Part shown: in pieces, positions 44,295-54,467 of the stretch | How positions within the stretch are numbered: position 1 is the first letter of the stretch | Layout of the letters: every line of letters begins with the position of its first letter | Origin: Betaproteobacteria bacterium | GTDB lineage: Bacteria > Pseudomonadota > Gammaproteobacteria > Burkholderiales > Usitatibacteraceae | Assembly (NCBI GenBank): GCA_016709665.1 | Contig: JADJMI010000005.1 | Coordinates: 1 to 64,000 of the forward strand | DNA: 64,000 nucleotides | Reading direction: 5' to 3' | Notes under the pieces: generated by a model | What the model saw: the letters and a program-made list of their open reading frames with translations, nothing else | What the model was told of the DNA's origin: nothing | The model's database searches: none | Made by a program: the position numbers and the translations under genes

Positions 44295-46283
44295 TCGCGA
44301 ACGTCATCCGCAACCGAATCGCCGGCGTGCTCCCGGGCGCCCTCGCGGCGCTCGCCCTCGCCCTCGCGGCCCCGCTCGCCTGGGCCCAGGACGCCAAGAA
44401 TGCCGTCGAGTCGATCAACTTCTCGTCCATCCAGGGCGGCAAGATCCTCGTGAAGATCGGGCTCAAGGAGCCTCTCAAGGCATTGCCGCAGAGCTTCGCC
44501 GTAACCAACCCCGCCCGCATCGCGATCGACCTGCCCGAAACCACCAGTGCGCTCGCGCGGAACCAGGTCGAGGCCGGCGAAGGCGATCTCAAGAGCGTTT
44601 CGGTGGTGCAGACGGCCAATCGCACCCGCCTGGTGATGAACCTGGCGCGCAGCCTCACCTACTCCGCCGCGCTCGAAGGCAATCTCCTCGTGGTCACGAT
44701 CGACGGTTCGCAGGCTCCGGCAGCTTCCACGCCCGCCGGCGCATCGCCCGCCGCCGCCTCGACCCTCTTCGCCGAGGCCGCGCCCGGCACCGTCCGGCAG
44801 AACATCCGTGACGTCGACTTCCGCCGTGGCAATGCGGGCGAGGGCCGCGTCATCGTCGATCTCTCGTCGGCCAACATCGGCATCGACATCCGCATGCAGG
44901 GTCGCACGATCCTCATCGACTTCCTGAACACGTCCGTTCCGAAGAACCTGATGCGCCGCCTCGACGTGGGCGACTTCGGCACGCCGGTGCGATTCGTCGA
45001 TGCCTTCGAGCAGGGCGGCAGCGCCCGGATGGTGGTCGAGCCGCGCGGGATATGGGAATACTCGGCCTACCAGACCGACACCCAGTTCATCCTCGAGGTG
45101 AAGCCGGTCAAGGAAGACCCGAACAAGCTGGTGCAGAGTTCCAACCCGGGCTATGCCGGCGAAAAACTCTCGCTCAACTTCCAGAACGTCGAGGTGCGCG
45201 CGGTCCTGCAGGTGATCGCCGACTTCACGGGACTCAACATCATCACGAGCGACACCGTCGGCGGCAACCTCACGCTTCGCCTGAAGGACGTGCCCTGGGA
45301 CCAGGCGCTGGACATCATCCTGCAATCGAAAGGCCTGTCCAAGCGCAAGAACGGAAACGTCGTGCTGATCGCGCCCACCGATGAGCTCGCGGCCAAGGAA
45401 AAGCTCGCGCTCGAGGCGAACGCCCAGATATCCGACCTGGAGCCGGTGCGCACCGAGTCCTTCGCGCTCTCCTACGCCAAGGCCGACGATCTCAAGAAGC
45501 TCCTGTCCGACAAGGACCAACGCATCCTCATTCAACTCGGGCAGCCGCAACTATGGAATATCCGGCACGCTGACCGACACGGCGAACCCGCTTTCGAACA
45601 ACCCGATCTCTCGCGGTTCCTCGCAGCTTACGAGCCCGGTCCAGCCCGTCTCCGGCATCGGCCTCGGCCTGCCCATCGGCGGCCAGCCCGAGCAGCTCAA
45701 CGTGAACCTGCCCGTCGCGGGCGCCGCCGGCCAGCTGGCCCTGTCGATCCTGAACCTCGGCAGCGGCAACCTCGTGAACATCGAGCTTTCGGCGCTCGAA
45801 GCCGACAACCGGGGCAAGGTGGTTTCGAGCCCGCGCGTCATCACGGCGGACAAGAAGAAGGCGATCATCTCCCAGGGCGAGCAGATCCCGTACCAGACGG
45901 CGGCTGCCAGCGGCGCGACCACCATCGCCTTCCGTGACGCCGTGCTCGAGCTCTCCGTCACGCCGCGCATCACGCCGGACGACAAGATCATCATGGACCT
46001 CGAGGTGAAGAAGGACTCGGTCGGCAGCCGAATCGTTCAAGGCACGCCGTCCATCGACACCAAGCGCGTCAATACGCAGGTCCTGTGCGACAACGGCGAC
46101 ACGATCGTGCTGGGCGGCATCTTCGAACAGACCACGCGCACGACGGTCGAGAAGGTGCCCGTCCTCGGCGATATCCCGTTTGTCGGCTACCTCTTCAAGC
46201 GCACCAGCCGCCAGGACGACAAGACCGAACTTCTGATCTTCGTGACGCCCAAGATCGTGAAGGACACCCTCACGATCCGGTAG
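44291..46283 (+). CDS. pilQ: PilQ secretin, with frameshift and internal deletion
   Basis: Outer membrane secretin through which the pilus passes. The N-terminal part from 44291 is in frame to about 45525: signal peptide (cleavage near AWAQ), two AMIN domains, and the N0 and N1 region (LNFQNVEVRAVLQVIADFTGLNI). After SDKDQRIL the sequence jumps, in another frame, to NYGISGTLTDTANP and then the secretin domain with SALEADNRGKVVSSPRV, GEQIPYQT and VPVLGDIPFVGYLFK to 46283. The segment that should lie between (second half of N1 with RxNxLxxxD and the VxQVxIEARIVE strand) is missing, roughly 75-90 residues. If real, it would abolish pili; collapse of the assembly is the alternative. Confidence 0.85.
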
Positions 46284-46300
46284 CGGCGGCGGCCTTCCCG

Positions 46301-46327
46301 AAAAGCCCCGGCCCCGCCGGGGCTTTT
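46301..46327 (+). terminator. Rho-independent terminator after pilQ
   Basis: A perfect 12-base stem AAAAGCCCCGGC / GCCGGGGCTTTT with a CCC loop lies 18 bases after the pilQ stop, ending in a T-run (TTTT). It is symmetrical (A-run and T-run on either side) but only the plus strand carries transcription here. It separates the pilMNOPQ transcript from aroK-aroB, although read-through is common at this place in related genomes. Confidence 0.88.
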
Positions 46328-46369
46328 CGTTTGTGCGCTATCCTTCTTCCGGGGGCGGAATTACTGCCG

Positions 46370-46912
46370 ATGGATGATCGCAACATTTTCCTCGTGGGAA
46401 TGATGGGAGCGGGAAAGACCACCGTGGGCAAGGCGCTCGCACGCCGCCTCGGCCGGCAGTTCATCGACTGCGACCGCGAAATCGTCGAACGCACCGGCGT
46501 GCCCATCGCCACGATCTTCGAGATCGAGGGCGAAGAAGGATTCCGCCGGCGCGAGACGCACGTGCTGGCCGAACTCGCGGCGCGTCGCGGAACGGTCGTC
46601 GCCACCGGCGGCGGCGCGGTCCTCGCCGCGGAGAACCGCCGCACGATGCGCGCCAGCGGAACGGTCGTCTACCTGCGCGTCTCCCTGGACCACCTGCACG
46701 AGCGCACTCGCCGCGATACGGCAAGACCCCTGCTCGCCACCGGAGACCGCCGGGCGACACTCGAATCCCTTCTCGAGAAGCGCCACCCCCTGTACCAGGA
46801 AGCCGCGGACCTCGTCGTCGACAGCGGCGCCCAGAGCCCGGGCACCCTCGCCCAGCGCGTCATCGACGCCCTGAATCGCGACGGCGCAAGCCCGGGGGAG
46901 AAAGCCCCATGA
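46370..46912 (+). CDS. aroK: Shikimate kinase
   Basis: Phosphorylates shikimate in aromatic amino acid synthesis. The 180-residue protein has Walker A GMMGAGKTTVGKALA (residues about 10-24), the shikimate-binding DCDREIVERTG, the GFRRRE and ATGGGAV motifs, and the lid RRDTARPLL. ATG 46370 is close to the terminator and is the only start with family length. Overlaps aroB by four bases; pilQ-aroK-aroB order is conserved in many proteobacteria. Confidence 0.95.
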   Translation: MDDRNIFLVGMMGAGKTTVGKALARRLGRQFIDCDREIVERTGVPIATIFEIEGEEGFRRRETHVLAELAARRGTVVATGGGAVLAAENRRTMRASGTVVYLRVSLDHLHERTRRDTARPLLATGDRRATLESLLEKRHPLYQEAADLVVDSGAQSPGTLAQRVIDALNRDGASPGEKAP

Positions 46913-47991
46913 CATTCCGGACCCTGATCGTCGGACTCGGCGATCGCAGCTATCCCATCCACATCGGCGATGGGCTGCTCGACCGGGCAGACCTGCTCGC
47001 TCCGCACGTCGGCGGCCGCCGGGCCGTGGTCGTGACCAACGCGACGCTGGCTCCCCTCTATGCGGACCGCCTCGAGCGCACGCTCGCGGCCGCGGGCGCG
47101 ACGGCCGGACGCATCGTCATCCCCGATGGCGAAGCCCACAAGGCCTGGCCCACGCTCGATGCGGTATTCGGAGAATTGCTCGGGATGCGCGCCGATCGAA
47201 AGAGCGTCATCGTGGCGCTCGGCGGCGGTGTCGTGGGCGATCTCGCCGGGTTTGCCGCCGCGAGCTACCAGCGCGGGATCGACTTCGTCCAGGTTCCGAC
47301 CACGCTTCTCGCCCAGGTCGATTCCTCGGTGGGCGGCAAGACGGGCATCAATCATCCGCTCGGCAAGAACATGATCGGCGCCTTCCACCAGCCGCTGGCG
47401 GTGTTGGCCGACACCGGCACGCTCGCGAGCCTGCCGGACCGCGAATACCGCTCCGGGCTCGCCGAGGTCGTGAAGTACGGCGTCATCCACGATGCCGCCT
47501 TTTTCGCCTGGCTCGAGAACAATCTCGACGCCCTTCTCGCTCGCGAGGAAGCCGCCCTCGTTCACGCGATCCATCGCTCCTGCGAGGTGAAGGCCGAGAT
47601 CGTCGCCCTCGACGAGCGCGAGTCCGGCCCGCGCGCACTGCTCAACTTCGGACATACGTTCGGCCACGCCATCGAGACCGTCCAGGGGATAGGGGAGTGG
47701 CTCCATGGCGAGGCGGTGGCCGCGGGCATGGCGATGGCGGCGCGATTCTCGGTACGGCTCGGGCGGCTGGACGAGGCCGATGCGGCACGGCTCGAGGCAT
47801 TCCTCGTCCGCGCGCAGCTTCCCACCGCACCACCGCGCATGGAGCCGGGCGCCTGGCTCGATGCGATGGGCCGGGACAAGAAGAACGAGTCGGGCCGCAT
47901 CACCCTCATCCTGCTCGACGCGCTCGGCCGCGCTCGCATCGAGAAGGCGGCGCCGGTGGGCGAACTCGAGGCGTTTCTCGCGACCGCCTGA
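46909..47991 (+). CDS. aroB: 3-dehydroquinate synthase
   Basis: NAD- and metal-dependent enzyme converting DAHP to 3-dehydroquinate, second step of the shikimate pathway. The 360-residue protein has ALGGGVVGDLAGFAAASYQRG, VPTTLLAQVDSSVGGKTGIN, the metal ligands in the LAEVVKYGVI helix and NFGHTFGHAIE, and H in GEWLHGEAVAAGM. The start overlaps the end of aroK. A 97-base gap with a TATCAT box follows before the peptide transporter operon. Confidence 0.96.
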   Translation: MTFRTLIVGLGDRSYPIHIGDGLLDRADLLAPHVGGRRAVVVTNATLAPLYADRLERTLAAAGATAGRIVIPDGEAHKAWPTLDAVFGELLGMRADRKSVIVALGGGVVGDLAGFAAASYQRGIDFVQVPTTLLAQVDSSVGGKTGINHPLGKNMIGAFHQPLAVLADTGTLASLPDREYRSGLAEVVKYGVIHDAAFFAWLENNLDALLAREEAALVHAIHRSCEVKAEIVALDERESGPRALLNFGHTFGHAIETVQGIGEWLHGEAVAAGMAMAARFSVRLGRLDEADAARLEAFLVRAQLPTAPPRMEPGAWLDAMGRDKKNESGRITLILLDALGRARIEKAAPVGELEAFLATA

Positions 47992-48088
47992 GAGCCGTTA
48001 GGCGGTATCATCGGCAGCGTTCCCCCGGGGGCCGTCTCAGTCCGCCCCCCGCCCCGTTTCGAGAACAATCTGCAAGGAGTCCTGAACC

Positions 48089-49670
48089 ATGAAGCGTACC
48101 CTGCGACTCGCGCTTGCCGCGCTCGCCCTTGTCCGCCCTGCCCACGGCCGCTCTTGCCAAGGACCGCGAGGTATCGATCGGCCTGCAGGCGGCCATCACC
48201 TCGATGGATCCGCACTACCACAACCTGTCGCCGAACAACTCGATGATGCTTCACATGTTCGAGCCGTTGATCCGGCGCGACGCCAACCAGAAGCCGGTGC
48301 CGAGCCTGGCGACCTCCTGGCGTGCCGTGGACGACCTCACCTGGGAGTTCAAGCTCCGCAAGAACGTGCGCTTCCACGACGGTTCGCCCTTCACTGCCGA
48401 AGACGTCGTCTTCACCCTGAAGCGGGTGCCGAACGTACCCAACAGCCCCTCCTCCTTTGCCACCTTCACCAAGCCCATCGTCGACGTGAAGGTCGTCGAT
48501 CCGCACACGATCGTCTTCAAGACGGCCACCCCGCACGTGCTCCTGCCGAGCGACCTCGCCTCGGTGCTCATCGTCTCCAAGGGTGCCGGCGAGAAGGCGG
48601 CGACCGAGGACTACAACAGCGGCAAGGCGGCGATCGGCACGGGTCCCTACAAGTTCGCCGAGTACGTCCCCAACCAGCGGGTCGTGCTCAAGGCGAACTA
48701 CGGCTACTGGGGTGGAGAGGAGCCGTGGGACAAGATCACGTTCAAGATCCTCACCAACCCGGCCGCGCGCGTCGCAGCCCTGCTGTCGGGCGACGTGCAG
48801 ATGATCGAGACGGTGCCCACATCCGACATCGCGAAGCTGTCGAAGGACCCGAAGTTCAACCTGGTCGACAAGGTTTCCAACCGGGTGATCTACGTCCACC
48901 TGAACCAGAGCACGGAGAAGTCGCCGCCCTTCGTGACCGACAAGTCCGGCAAGCCCCTCGAGAAGAACCCGTTCCGCGACGCCCGCGTGAGGAAGGCCCT
49001 TTCGATGGGCATCAATCGCGATGCCATCGCCGATCGCATCATGGAAAAGAAGGCCGTGCCTGCCGCGCAGCTGCTCCCGGACTTCTTCTACGGCACCAGC
49101 AAGAAGCTCAAGCCGGCCAGGTTCGATCCGGAAGGCGCGAAGAAGCTGCTCGCCGAAGCGGGCTACCCCAATGGCTTCGCGATCACCATCCACGGCCCGA
49201 ACAATCGCTACATCAACGACGACAAGATCGCGCAGGCCATCGCGCAGTTCTATACGCGCATCGGCGTGGACGCGAAGGTCGAGACGATGCCCTCGGCGGT
49301 GTACTTCACGCGGGCGACCAAGCTCGAGTTCGGCTACATGGTCCTGGGCTGGGGCACGGAATCCGGCGAGCAGGGCTCCAGCCTTCGCTCGCTGCTCGCG
49401 ACGTACGACCGCAACAAGGGCATGGGCGTCACCAACCGGGGCCGCTACTCCAATCCTGAGCTGGACAAGGCGCTCACCATCGCGCTGGTGACGATGGACG
49501 AGAAGAAGCGCGAGGCCCTCATCCAGCAGGCCGCCGAGATCGCGATGAACGACACCGCGCTCATCCCGATCCACTACGAGGTGAGCACCTGGGCCACGGC
49601 CAAGGGGCTCCGGTACGAGGCGCGAACGGACCAGTACACGCTGGCCTCGGGTCTCAAGCCCGCCAAGTGA
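48089..49670 (+). CDS. ABC transporter peptide-binding protein (DppA/OppA type), frameshifted in signal peptide
   Basis: Periplasmic solute-binding protein (SBP family 5) for peptides, about 526 residues. ATG 48089 follows AAGGAGT and gives MKRTLRLALAALAL; at about 48130 one base is missing and the frame changes, after which SALPTAALAK completes the signal peptide and KDREVSIGLQAAITSMDPHYHNL starts the mature protein. Family features are LATSWRAVDDLTWEF, VRFHDGSPFTAEDV, GTGPYKF and RVRKALSMGINRDAI. First gene of a transporter operon with two permeases and two ATPases. Peptide preference is not predictable. Confidence 0.9.
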
Positions 49671-49692
49671 CGCTGGGCCGCGGCGGCCGGTC

Positions 49693-49720
49693 GCGAAGCC
49701 CCGCCGCGGCGGGGCTTCGC
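49693..49720 (+). terminator. Hairpin between binding protein and permease genes
   Basis: A perfect 28-base palindrome (14-base arms starting GCGAAGCCCC) lies 22 bases after the binding-protein stop, followed by GTTTGCC. The T-run is short, so it probably acts as a partial terminator or 3' stabiliser, allowing more binding protein than membrane subunits. A TAGAAT box at 49733-49738 may allow separate transcription of the permease genes. Confidence 0.65.
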
Positions 49721-49762
49721 GTTTGCCGGGGGTAGAATAGCCGCTTCCCGGCGCCCCACTCC

Positions 49763-50746
49763 ATGCTCGCATACACCATCCGCCGATTCGGGCAGAGCTT
49801 CATCGTGCTCGTGTTCATGTCCTTCCTCGTGTTCGTGGGGGTGTACGCCATCGGCAATCCGGTGGAGCTGCTGGTGAACCCGCAGGCCGACGAGGCCGAG
49901 CGCATCCGGGCCACCGCGGCCCTGGGGCTCGACAAGCCCTTCCTCGAGCAGTACTGGGGATTTCTCAAGGGTGCGGCCAAGGGCGACCTGGGCAAGTCCT
50001 TCGTCTTCAACGTCCCGGCGCTCACGCTCATCCTGGAGAAGCTGCCGGCCACCATCGAGCTCGCGTTCGTCGCGATGGTGATCGCCATTTCGCTCGGCAT
50101 CCCGCTCGGGCTCGTGGCGGGCCTGAAGCCCGATTCGTTCATCGGCCGGGGCATCATGGCCGGATCGATCATGGGCTTCAGCCTGCCCACCTTCTGGGTG
50201 GGCCTCGTGCTCATCATGATCTTCTCGGTGCACCTGGGATGGCTTCCCTCGAACGGACGGGGCGAGACGGTGCTCGTCGCGGGCATCCCGGTGAGCTTCC
50301 TCACGATGGACGGCATCGCCCACCTGGCCATGCCCGCCACCAACCTCGCGCTCTTCAAGCTGTCGCTCCTCATCCGCCTCACCCGAGCCGGCACTCGCGA
50401 AGCGGTGTTGCAGGACTACGTGAAATTCGCGCGCGCCAAGGGCCTGCCCCAGCGCCGCGTGATCGGCGTGCACGTGCTCAAGAACATCCTGATTCCCATC
50501 GTGACCGTGATCGGGCTCGAACTGGGATCGGTCATCGCCTTCGCGATCGTCACCGAGTCCATCTTCGCCTGGCCCGGCACCGGCAAGCTCCTCATCGATT
50601 CGATCAACCAGCTCGACCGCCCGGTCATCGTGGCGTACCTGCTCGTGATCGTGTCGCTCTTCGTGGTGATCAACTTCGTGGTGGACGTGCTCTACTCGCT
50701 CCTCGATCCGCGCGTGCGCCTGGGCGGCGCGGCGGCGGCCCACTAG
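49763..50746 (+). CDS. dppB: Peptide ABC transporter permease (DppB type)
   Basis: Inner membrane permease of 327 residues with six predicted helices. The N-terminal MLAYTIRRFGQSFIVLVFMSFLVF and the coupling (EAA) loop with RLTRAGTREAVLQDYVKFARAKGLP are typical of the DppB/OppB family. The substrate-specific partner DppC follows two bases later. The gene lies in a rightward operon running from 48089 to 57481. Confidence 0.94.
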   Translation: MLAYTIRRFGQSFIVLVFMSFLVFVGVYAIGNPVELLVNPQADEAERIRATAALGLDKPFLEQYWGFLKGAAKGDLGKSFVFNVPALTLILEKLPATIELAFVAMVIAISLGIPLGLVAGLKPDSFIGRGIMAGSIMGFSLPTFWVGLVLIMIFSVHLGWLPSNGRGETVLVAGIPVSFLTMDGIAHLAMPATNLALFKLSLLIRLTRAGTREAVLQDYVKFARAKGLPQRRVIGVHVLKNILIPIVTVIGLELGSVIAFAIVTESIFAWPGTGKLLIDSINQLDRPVIVAYLLVIVSLFVVINFVVDVLYSLLDPRVRLGGAAAAH

Positions 50747-50748
50747 GC

Positions 50749-51639
50749 ATGGCCGAACCCGCCCGCGTCGAGGGTCCGTGGGTGCGCTTCTGGCACGAAT
50801 TCGCCGAGAGCCGGCTCGCGCTCGTCGGACTCGCCCTCCTGGCTCTCGTGGTCGCCATCGCGATCCTCGCGCCCGTCATCTCGCCGCAGAACCCCTACGA
50901 TCTCGCGCAACTCGACGTGATGGACTCCAAGCTCGCTCCCGGCGAGGCTTCCGGCACCGGCAAGACCTACTGGCTCGGCACGGACGACCAGGGCCGCGAC
51001 ATGCTCTCGGGAATCTATTACGGCCTGCGGATCTCCCTGGGCGTCGGCATCGCGAGCACCATCTTCGCACTCGCCATCGGCCTCGTCTTCGGCCTGGTCG
51101 CGGCCTACTTCGGCGGCTGGGTCGATACGCTGGTCATGCGGATCGTCGACATCCAGCTCTCCTTCCCGGCGATCCTCATCGCGCTCGTCCTGCTCGCCGT
51201 GCTGGGCCAGGGCGTGGACAAGATCGTGGTGGCCCTCGTCACGGTCCAGTGGGCTTATTACGCCCGAACGGTCCGATCCTCGGCCCTCGTGGAGCGGCAG
51301 AAGGAGTACATCGAGGCCGCGCGCGTGCTTGCCCTGGGTCAGGCACGCGTCGTCTTCCGTCACCTGCTGCCCAATTGCCTGCCACCGCTCATCGTGGTGG
51401 CGACGGTGCAGGTCGCGCACGCGATCGCGCTCGAAGCCACCCTCTCCTTCCTGGGGCTCGGCCTTCCGATCACCGAGCCGTCCCTCGGGCTTCTCATCTC
51501 CAACGGCTTCCAGTACCTGCTCTCAGGCAAGTACTGGATCAGCTTCTACCCCGGCATCGCGCTTCTCGTCACGATCATGGCGATCAACCTCGTGGCCGAC
51601 CAGTTGCGCGACGTCCTGAACCCGAGGCTTCGCAAGTGA
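50749..51639 (+). CDS. dppC: Peptide ABC transporter permease (DppC type)
   Basis: Second inner membrane permease, 296 residues. It has an N-terminal helix, the family-typical LGTDDQGRDMLSGIYYGLRISL and the EAA loop VERQKEYIEAARVLALGQARVVFRHLLPN. Six helices are expected. Its stop TGA overlaps the GTG start of the ATPase gene that follows. Confidence 0.94.
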   Translation: MAEPARVEGPWVRFWHEFAESRLALVGLALLALVVAIAILAPVISPQNPYDLAQLDVMDSKLAPGEASGTGKTYWLGTDDQGRDMLSGIYYGLRISLGVGIASTIFALAIGLVFGLVAAYFGGWVDTLVMRIVDIQLSFPAILIALVLLAVLGQGVDKIVVALVTVQWAYYARTVRSSALVERQKEYIEAARVLALGQARVVFRHLLPNCLPPLIVVATVQVAHAIALEATLSFLGLGLPITEPSLGLLISNGFQYLLSGKYWISFYPGIALLVTIMAINLVADQLRDVLNPRLRK

Positions 51640-52607
51640 GCGGCCCGCCCCTTCTCTCCGTCGATGGGCTGCGCATGCACTTCTTCACGAAGGCGGGCGT
51701 GGTGAAGGCCGTGGACGACGTGAGCTTCTCCGTCGGACGCGGGCGCATCCTGGGCCTGGTGGGCGAGTCGGGCTCGGGCAAGTCGATGACCGGCTACAGC
51801 GTGATGGGGCTCATCGATCCGCCAGGCCGTCTCGTGGGCGGACGCATCGTCTTCGACGGCCAGGACCTCACGCGCCTGGACGCGTCGGCCTGGCGGCGGC
51901 TGCGCGGCAACCGCATCGCGATGATCTTCCAGGACCCGATGATGACGCTCAACCCGGTCCTGCGCATCGACACGCAGATCGTGGAGACCATCCGCGCGCA
52001 CGCGGACGTCTCGCGGGAATCGGCGCTCGCCCGGGCCCGCGAGGCGCTCGCTCGCGTGGGCATCCCCTCTCCCGACGAACGGCTGCGCGCGTACCCGCAC
52101 CAGTTCTCCGGCGGCATGCGGCAGCGCGTGGCAATCGCGATCGCGCTCGTCAACCACCCGGACGTGATCATCGCCGACGAGCCGACGACGGCGCTCGACG
52201 TCACGATCCAGGGCCAGATCCTCTTCGAGATGCAGAAGCTCTGCCGCGAGACCGGTGCCGCGCTCATCTGGATCACCCACGACCTGTCCGTGATCGCGGG
52301 CCTCGCCGACGAGGTATGCGTGATGTACGCCGGCCGCGTGGTGGAGTCGGGCACCGTCGCGGAGGTGATCGAGCGACCCCTGCACCCCTACACGCGCGGG
52401 CTCATCGATTCCGTCCCGAGCCGCAACGAGCGCGGACGCCCCTTGAGGCAGATCCCCGGAATGACGCCGTCCCTGCTCGAGCTGGCCCCGGGCTGCCCCT
52501 TCCGCGAGCGCTGCGCGCGCGCGTCCGCCGCGTGCGCCGAAAGCCCGGCGGTGACCGAGCCTGCGCCGGGCCGCCGCCTGCGGTGCTTCCATCCGGTGGA
52601 CGCATGA
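51636..52607 (+). CDS. dppD: Peptide ABC transporter ATP-binding protein (DppD type)
   Basis: Cytoplasmic ATPase of 323 residues starting with GTG at 51636. Walker A GESGSGKSMTG, Q-loop MIFQDPMMTLNPVL, signature FSGGMRQRVAIA, Walker B VIIADEPTTALDVT and H-loop ITHDLSVIA are present. The C-terminal oligopeptide-transporter domain carries a cysteine set (CPFRERC, C, C) as in the DppD/OppD proteins that bind an iron-sulfur cluster. The next ATPase (DppF type) is displaced by 1.86 kb because a glycosyltransferase gene lies between. Confidence 0.94.
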   Translation: MSGPPLLSVDGLRMHFFTKAGVVKAVDDVSFSVGRGRILGLVGESGSGKSMTGYSVMGLIDPPGRLVGGRIVFDGQDLTRLDASAWRRLRGNRIAMIFQDPMMTLNPVLRIDTQIVETIRAHADVSRESALARAREALARVGIPSPDERLRAYPHQFSGGMRQRVAIAIALVNHPDVIIADEPTTALDVTIQGQILFEMQKLCRETGAALIWITHDLSVIAGLADEVCVMYAGRVVESGTVAEVIERPLHPYTRGLIDSVPSRNERGRPLRQIPGMTPSLLELAPGCPFRERCARASAACAESPAVTEPAPGRRLRCFHPVDA

Positions 52608-54467
52608 TGGCCGCGGCGATGCGCCCTTCAGTCGAGCCGATTCTCGCCCGGGCCTTCGCGAGCCATCAGGCGGGTCAGCTCGCGCTGGCGGAGCGGCTTT
52701 ACCGCGAGGCCCTCGGCGTGGATCCCGCCAACGGTCCCGCTCTCCACGGATTGGGGCTCGTCGCGATGCAGGCCGGCCATGTGGCGGCGGCCCAGGAACT
52801 GCTCGGCCGTGCGGCTGCCACGATGCCGGGCGATCCCGGCGTGCTCAACAACTGGGGAATCGCCCTTGCACGTCTGGGACGCACGGCCGCCGCCCGCCAG
52901 CGCTTCGAATCGGCGATCGCCCTCGCGCCCCGTTTCCCCGACGCGCTCGTGAACCTCGGCAGCGTACTCGCGGACCTGGGCGAGCTCGCCGCTGCCCAGT
53001 CGCGCCTGCGTGAGGCGCTCGCGATCACCCCGCAATCGGCCGACGCCCGCTGCGCCCTCGCCCGCGTGCTGCTCTCGCAGCGCAAGCCCGCGGCAGCCGA
53101 GGGCCTGCTTCGGGAGGTTCTTCTCCGGAACGCGCACGCCGTTGCCCTGAACCTCCTGGGCAACGCCCTCAGGGAGCGGGGCCGGCTTCCCCAGGCCCTC
53201 GAGTGCTATCGACTGTCGCAAGCGGCGCGTCCCGATCACCCGGAGGCGTGGAGCAATTTTCTCGTGGCGCAGAATGCCGACCCGTCGGTCAGCGCCCTCG
53301 AAGCTTTCGAGGCGCACCGGGCGTTCGGGCGGCGCTTCGAGCCGCCGCAGCCTTTTCCCAGGCCCTTGCCGCCCGCCGCCAAGGCCGCCTTCGCGTCGGC
53401 TACGTGTCGGCGGATTTTCGCGCTCATGCCCTCGCGGCCTTTGTCGAACCCGTGTTCACCCATCACGATCGATCGCGCTTCGAGATCGCGGCCTATTCGA
53501 ACACGCCGGCCGAGGACGTCACCACGGCGCGAATGCGCGCAATCGTCGAGCGATTCGTTCCGGTCGCGGGCCTGAGCGATGCGCAACTGGTGGAGCGCAT
53601 ACGCGCGGACGGCGTCGACGTGCTCGTGGACCTGTCCGGGCACACCGCAGGCAACCGCCTGCTGGCCTTCGTCCGACGGGCTGCACCCGTGCAGGTCACC
53701 TGGCTCGGTTACCCGAACACCACGGGACTCTCGTCCATGGACTTCCGCCTGACGGATGCGCGCGCGGATCCCCCCGGCGCGGAATCGCTGCATACGGAGC
53801 AACTCGTGCGCTTGCCTGCCGCCTGGTGCTACCGGCCCTGGGCGGACGCACCCGCGGTCGCGGCGAGACGGGCCGACCCTGCCGCGATCGTCTTCGGCGC
53901 CATGAACAATCCCGCGAAATCGAACGGTCTCCTGGTCGATGCGTGGGCACGTATCGTTGCCGGGCTTCCGGGCTCCCGGATACTCATGCACGCCCCGACG
54001 ACGAGGCTACCGGGCCCGACGTCAAGGCTTTCGCGGCGGCCGGCGTCGATGTCTCACGCATCGATTTCTTCCCGCGCCTCGCCACTGCCGGTTATCTCTC
54101 TCGCTATGCCGAAGTCGACATCGCACTCGACTCCCATCCCTGCGCCGGCGCAACCACGACCCTCGATGCCCTGTGGATGGGCGTTCCCGTCGTCACGCTG
54201 GCGGGCGAGCGGCCGTACGGACGCTCGGGCGCGAGCATCCTGGGAACACTCGGCCTCGACGACTGGGTGGCCACGACGCTCGAGGACTACATCGCATGCG
54301 CCAGCGCCCACGCGCGCGACCCCCACGGTCTCGAAACGCTTCGGCGCGACTTGCGTGAGAGCCTGCGCGCGAGCGTACTCCTGGACGGGGTGGCCGCGGC
54401 GCGCGCCCTCGAATCGGCCTTCGAGCGAATCGCCCGGGACCGGGGCCTCGCAGGGGGCGAACCGTGA
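52604..54467 (+). CDS. TPR - GT41 (OGT/SPINDLY-like) glycosyltransferase, twice frameshifted
   Basis: Cytoplasmic protein of about 620 residues after correction. The first about 200 residues are five or so tetratricopeptide repeats (for example ALHGLGLVAMQAGHVAAAQELL, LVNLGSVLADLGELAAAQSRL). The C-terminal part is an O-GlcNAc-transferase-like GT41 catalytic domain with RLRVGYVSADFRAHAL, DLSGHTAGNRLL, VTWLGYPNTTGLSSMDFRLTD and DSHPCAGATTTLDALWMGVPVVTLAG. The frame breaks between about 53345 and 53395 and again at about 53995 (CCCC run). GT41 proteins modify Ser/Thr or Asn of proteins. Its place between dppD and dppF, with overlapping starts, is unusual. Confidence 0.85.

Noticed and set aside
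46301..46327. Hairpin after pilQ considered as a repeat or small RNA
   Set aside because: Stem, loop and T-run fit a normal intrinsic terminator and no promoter precedes it.
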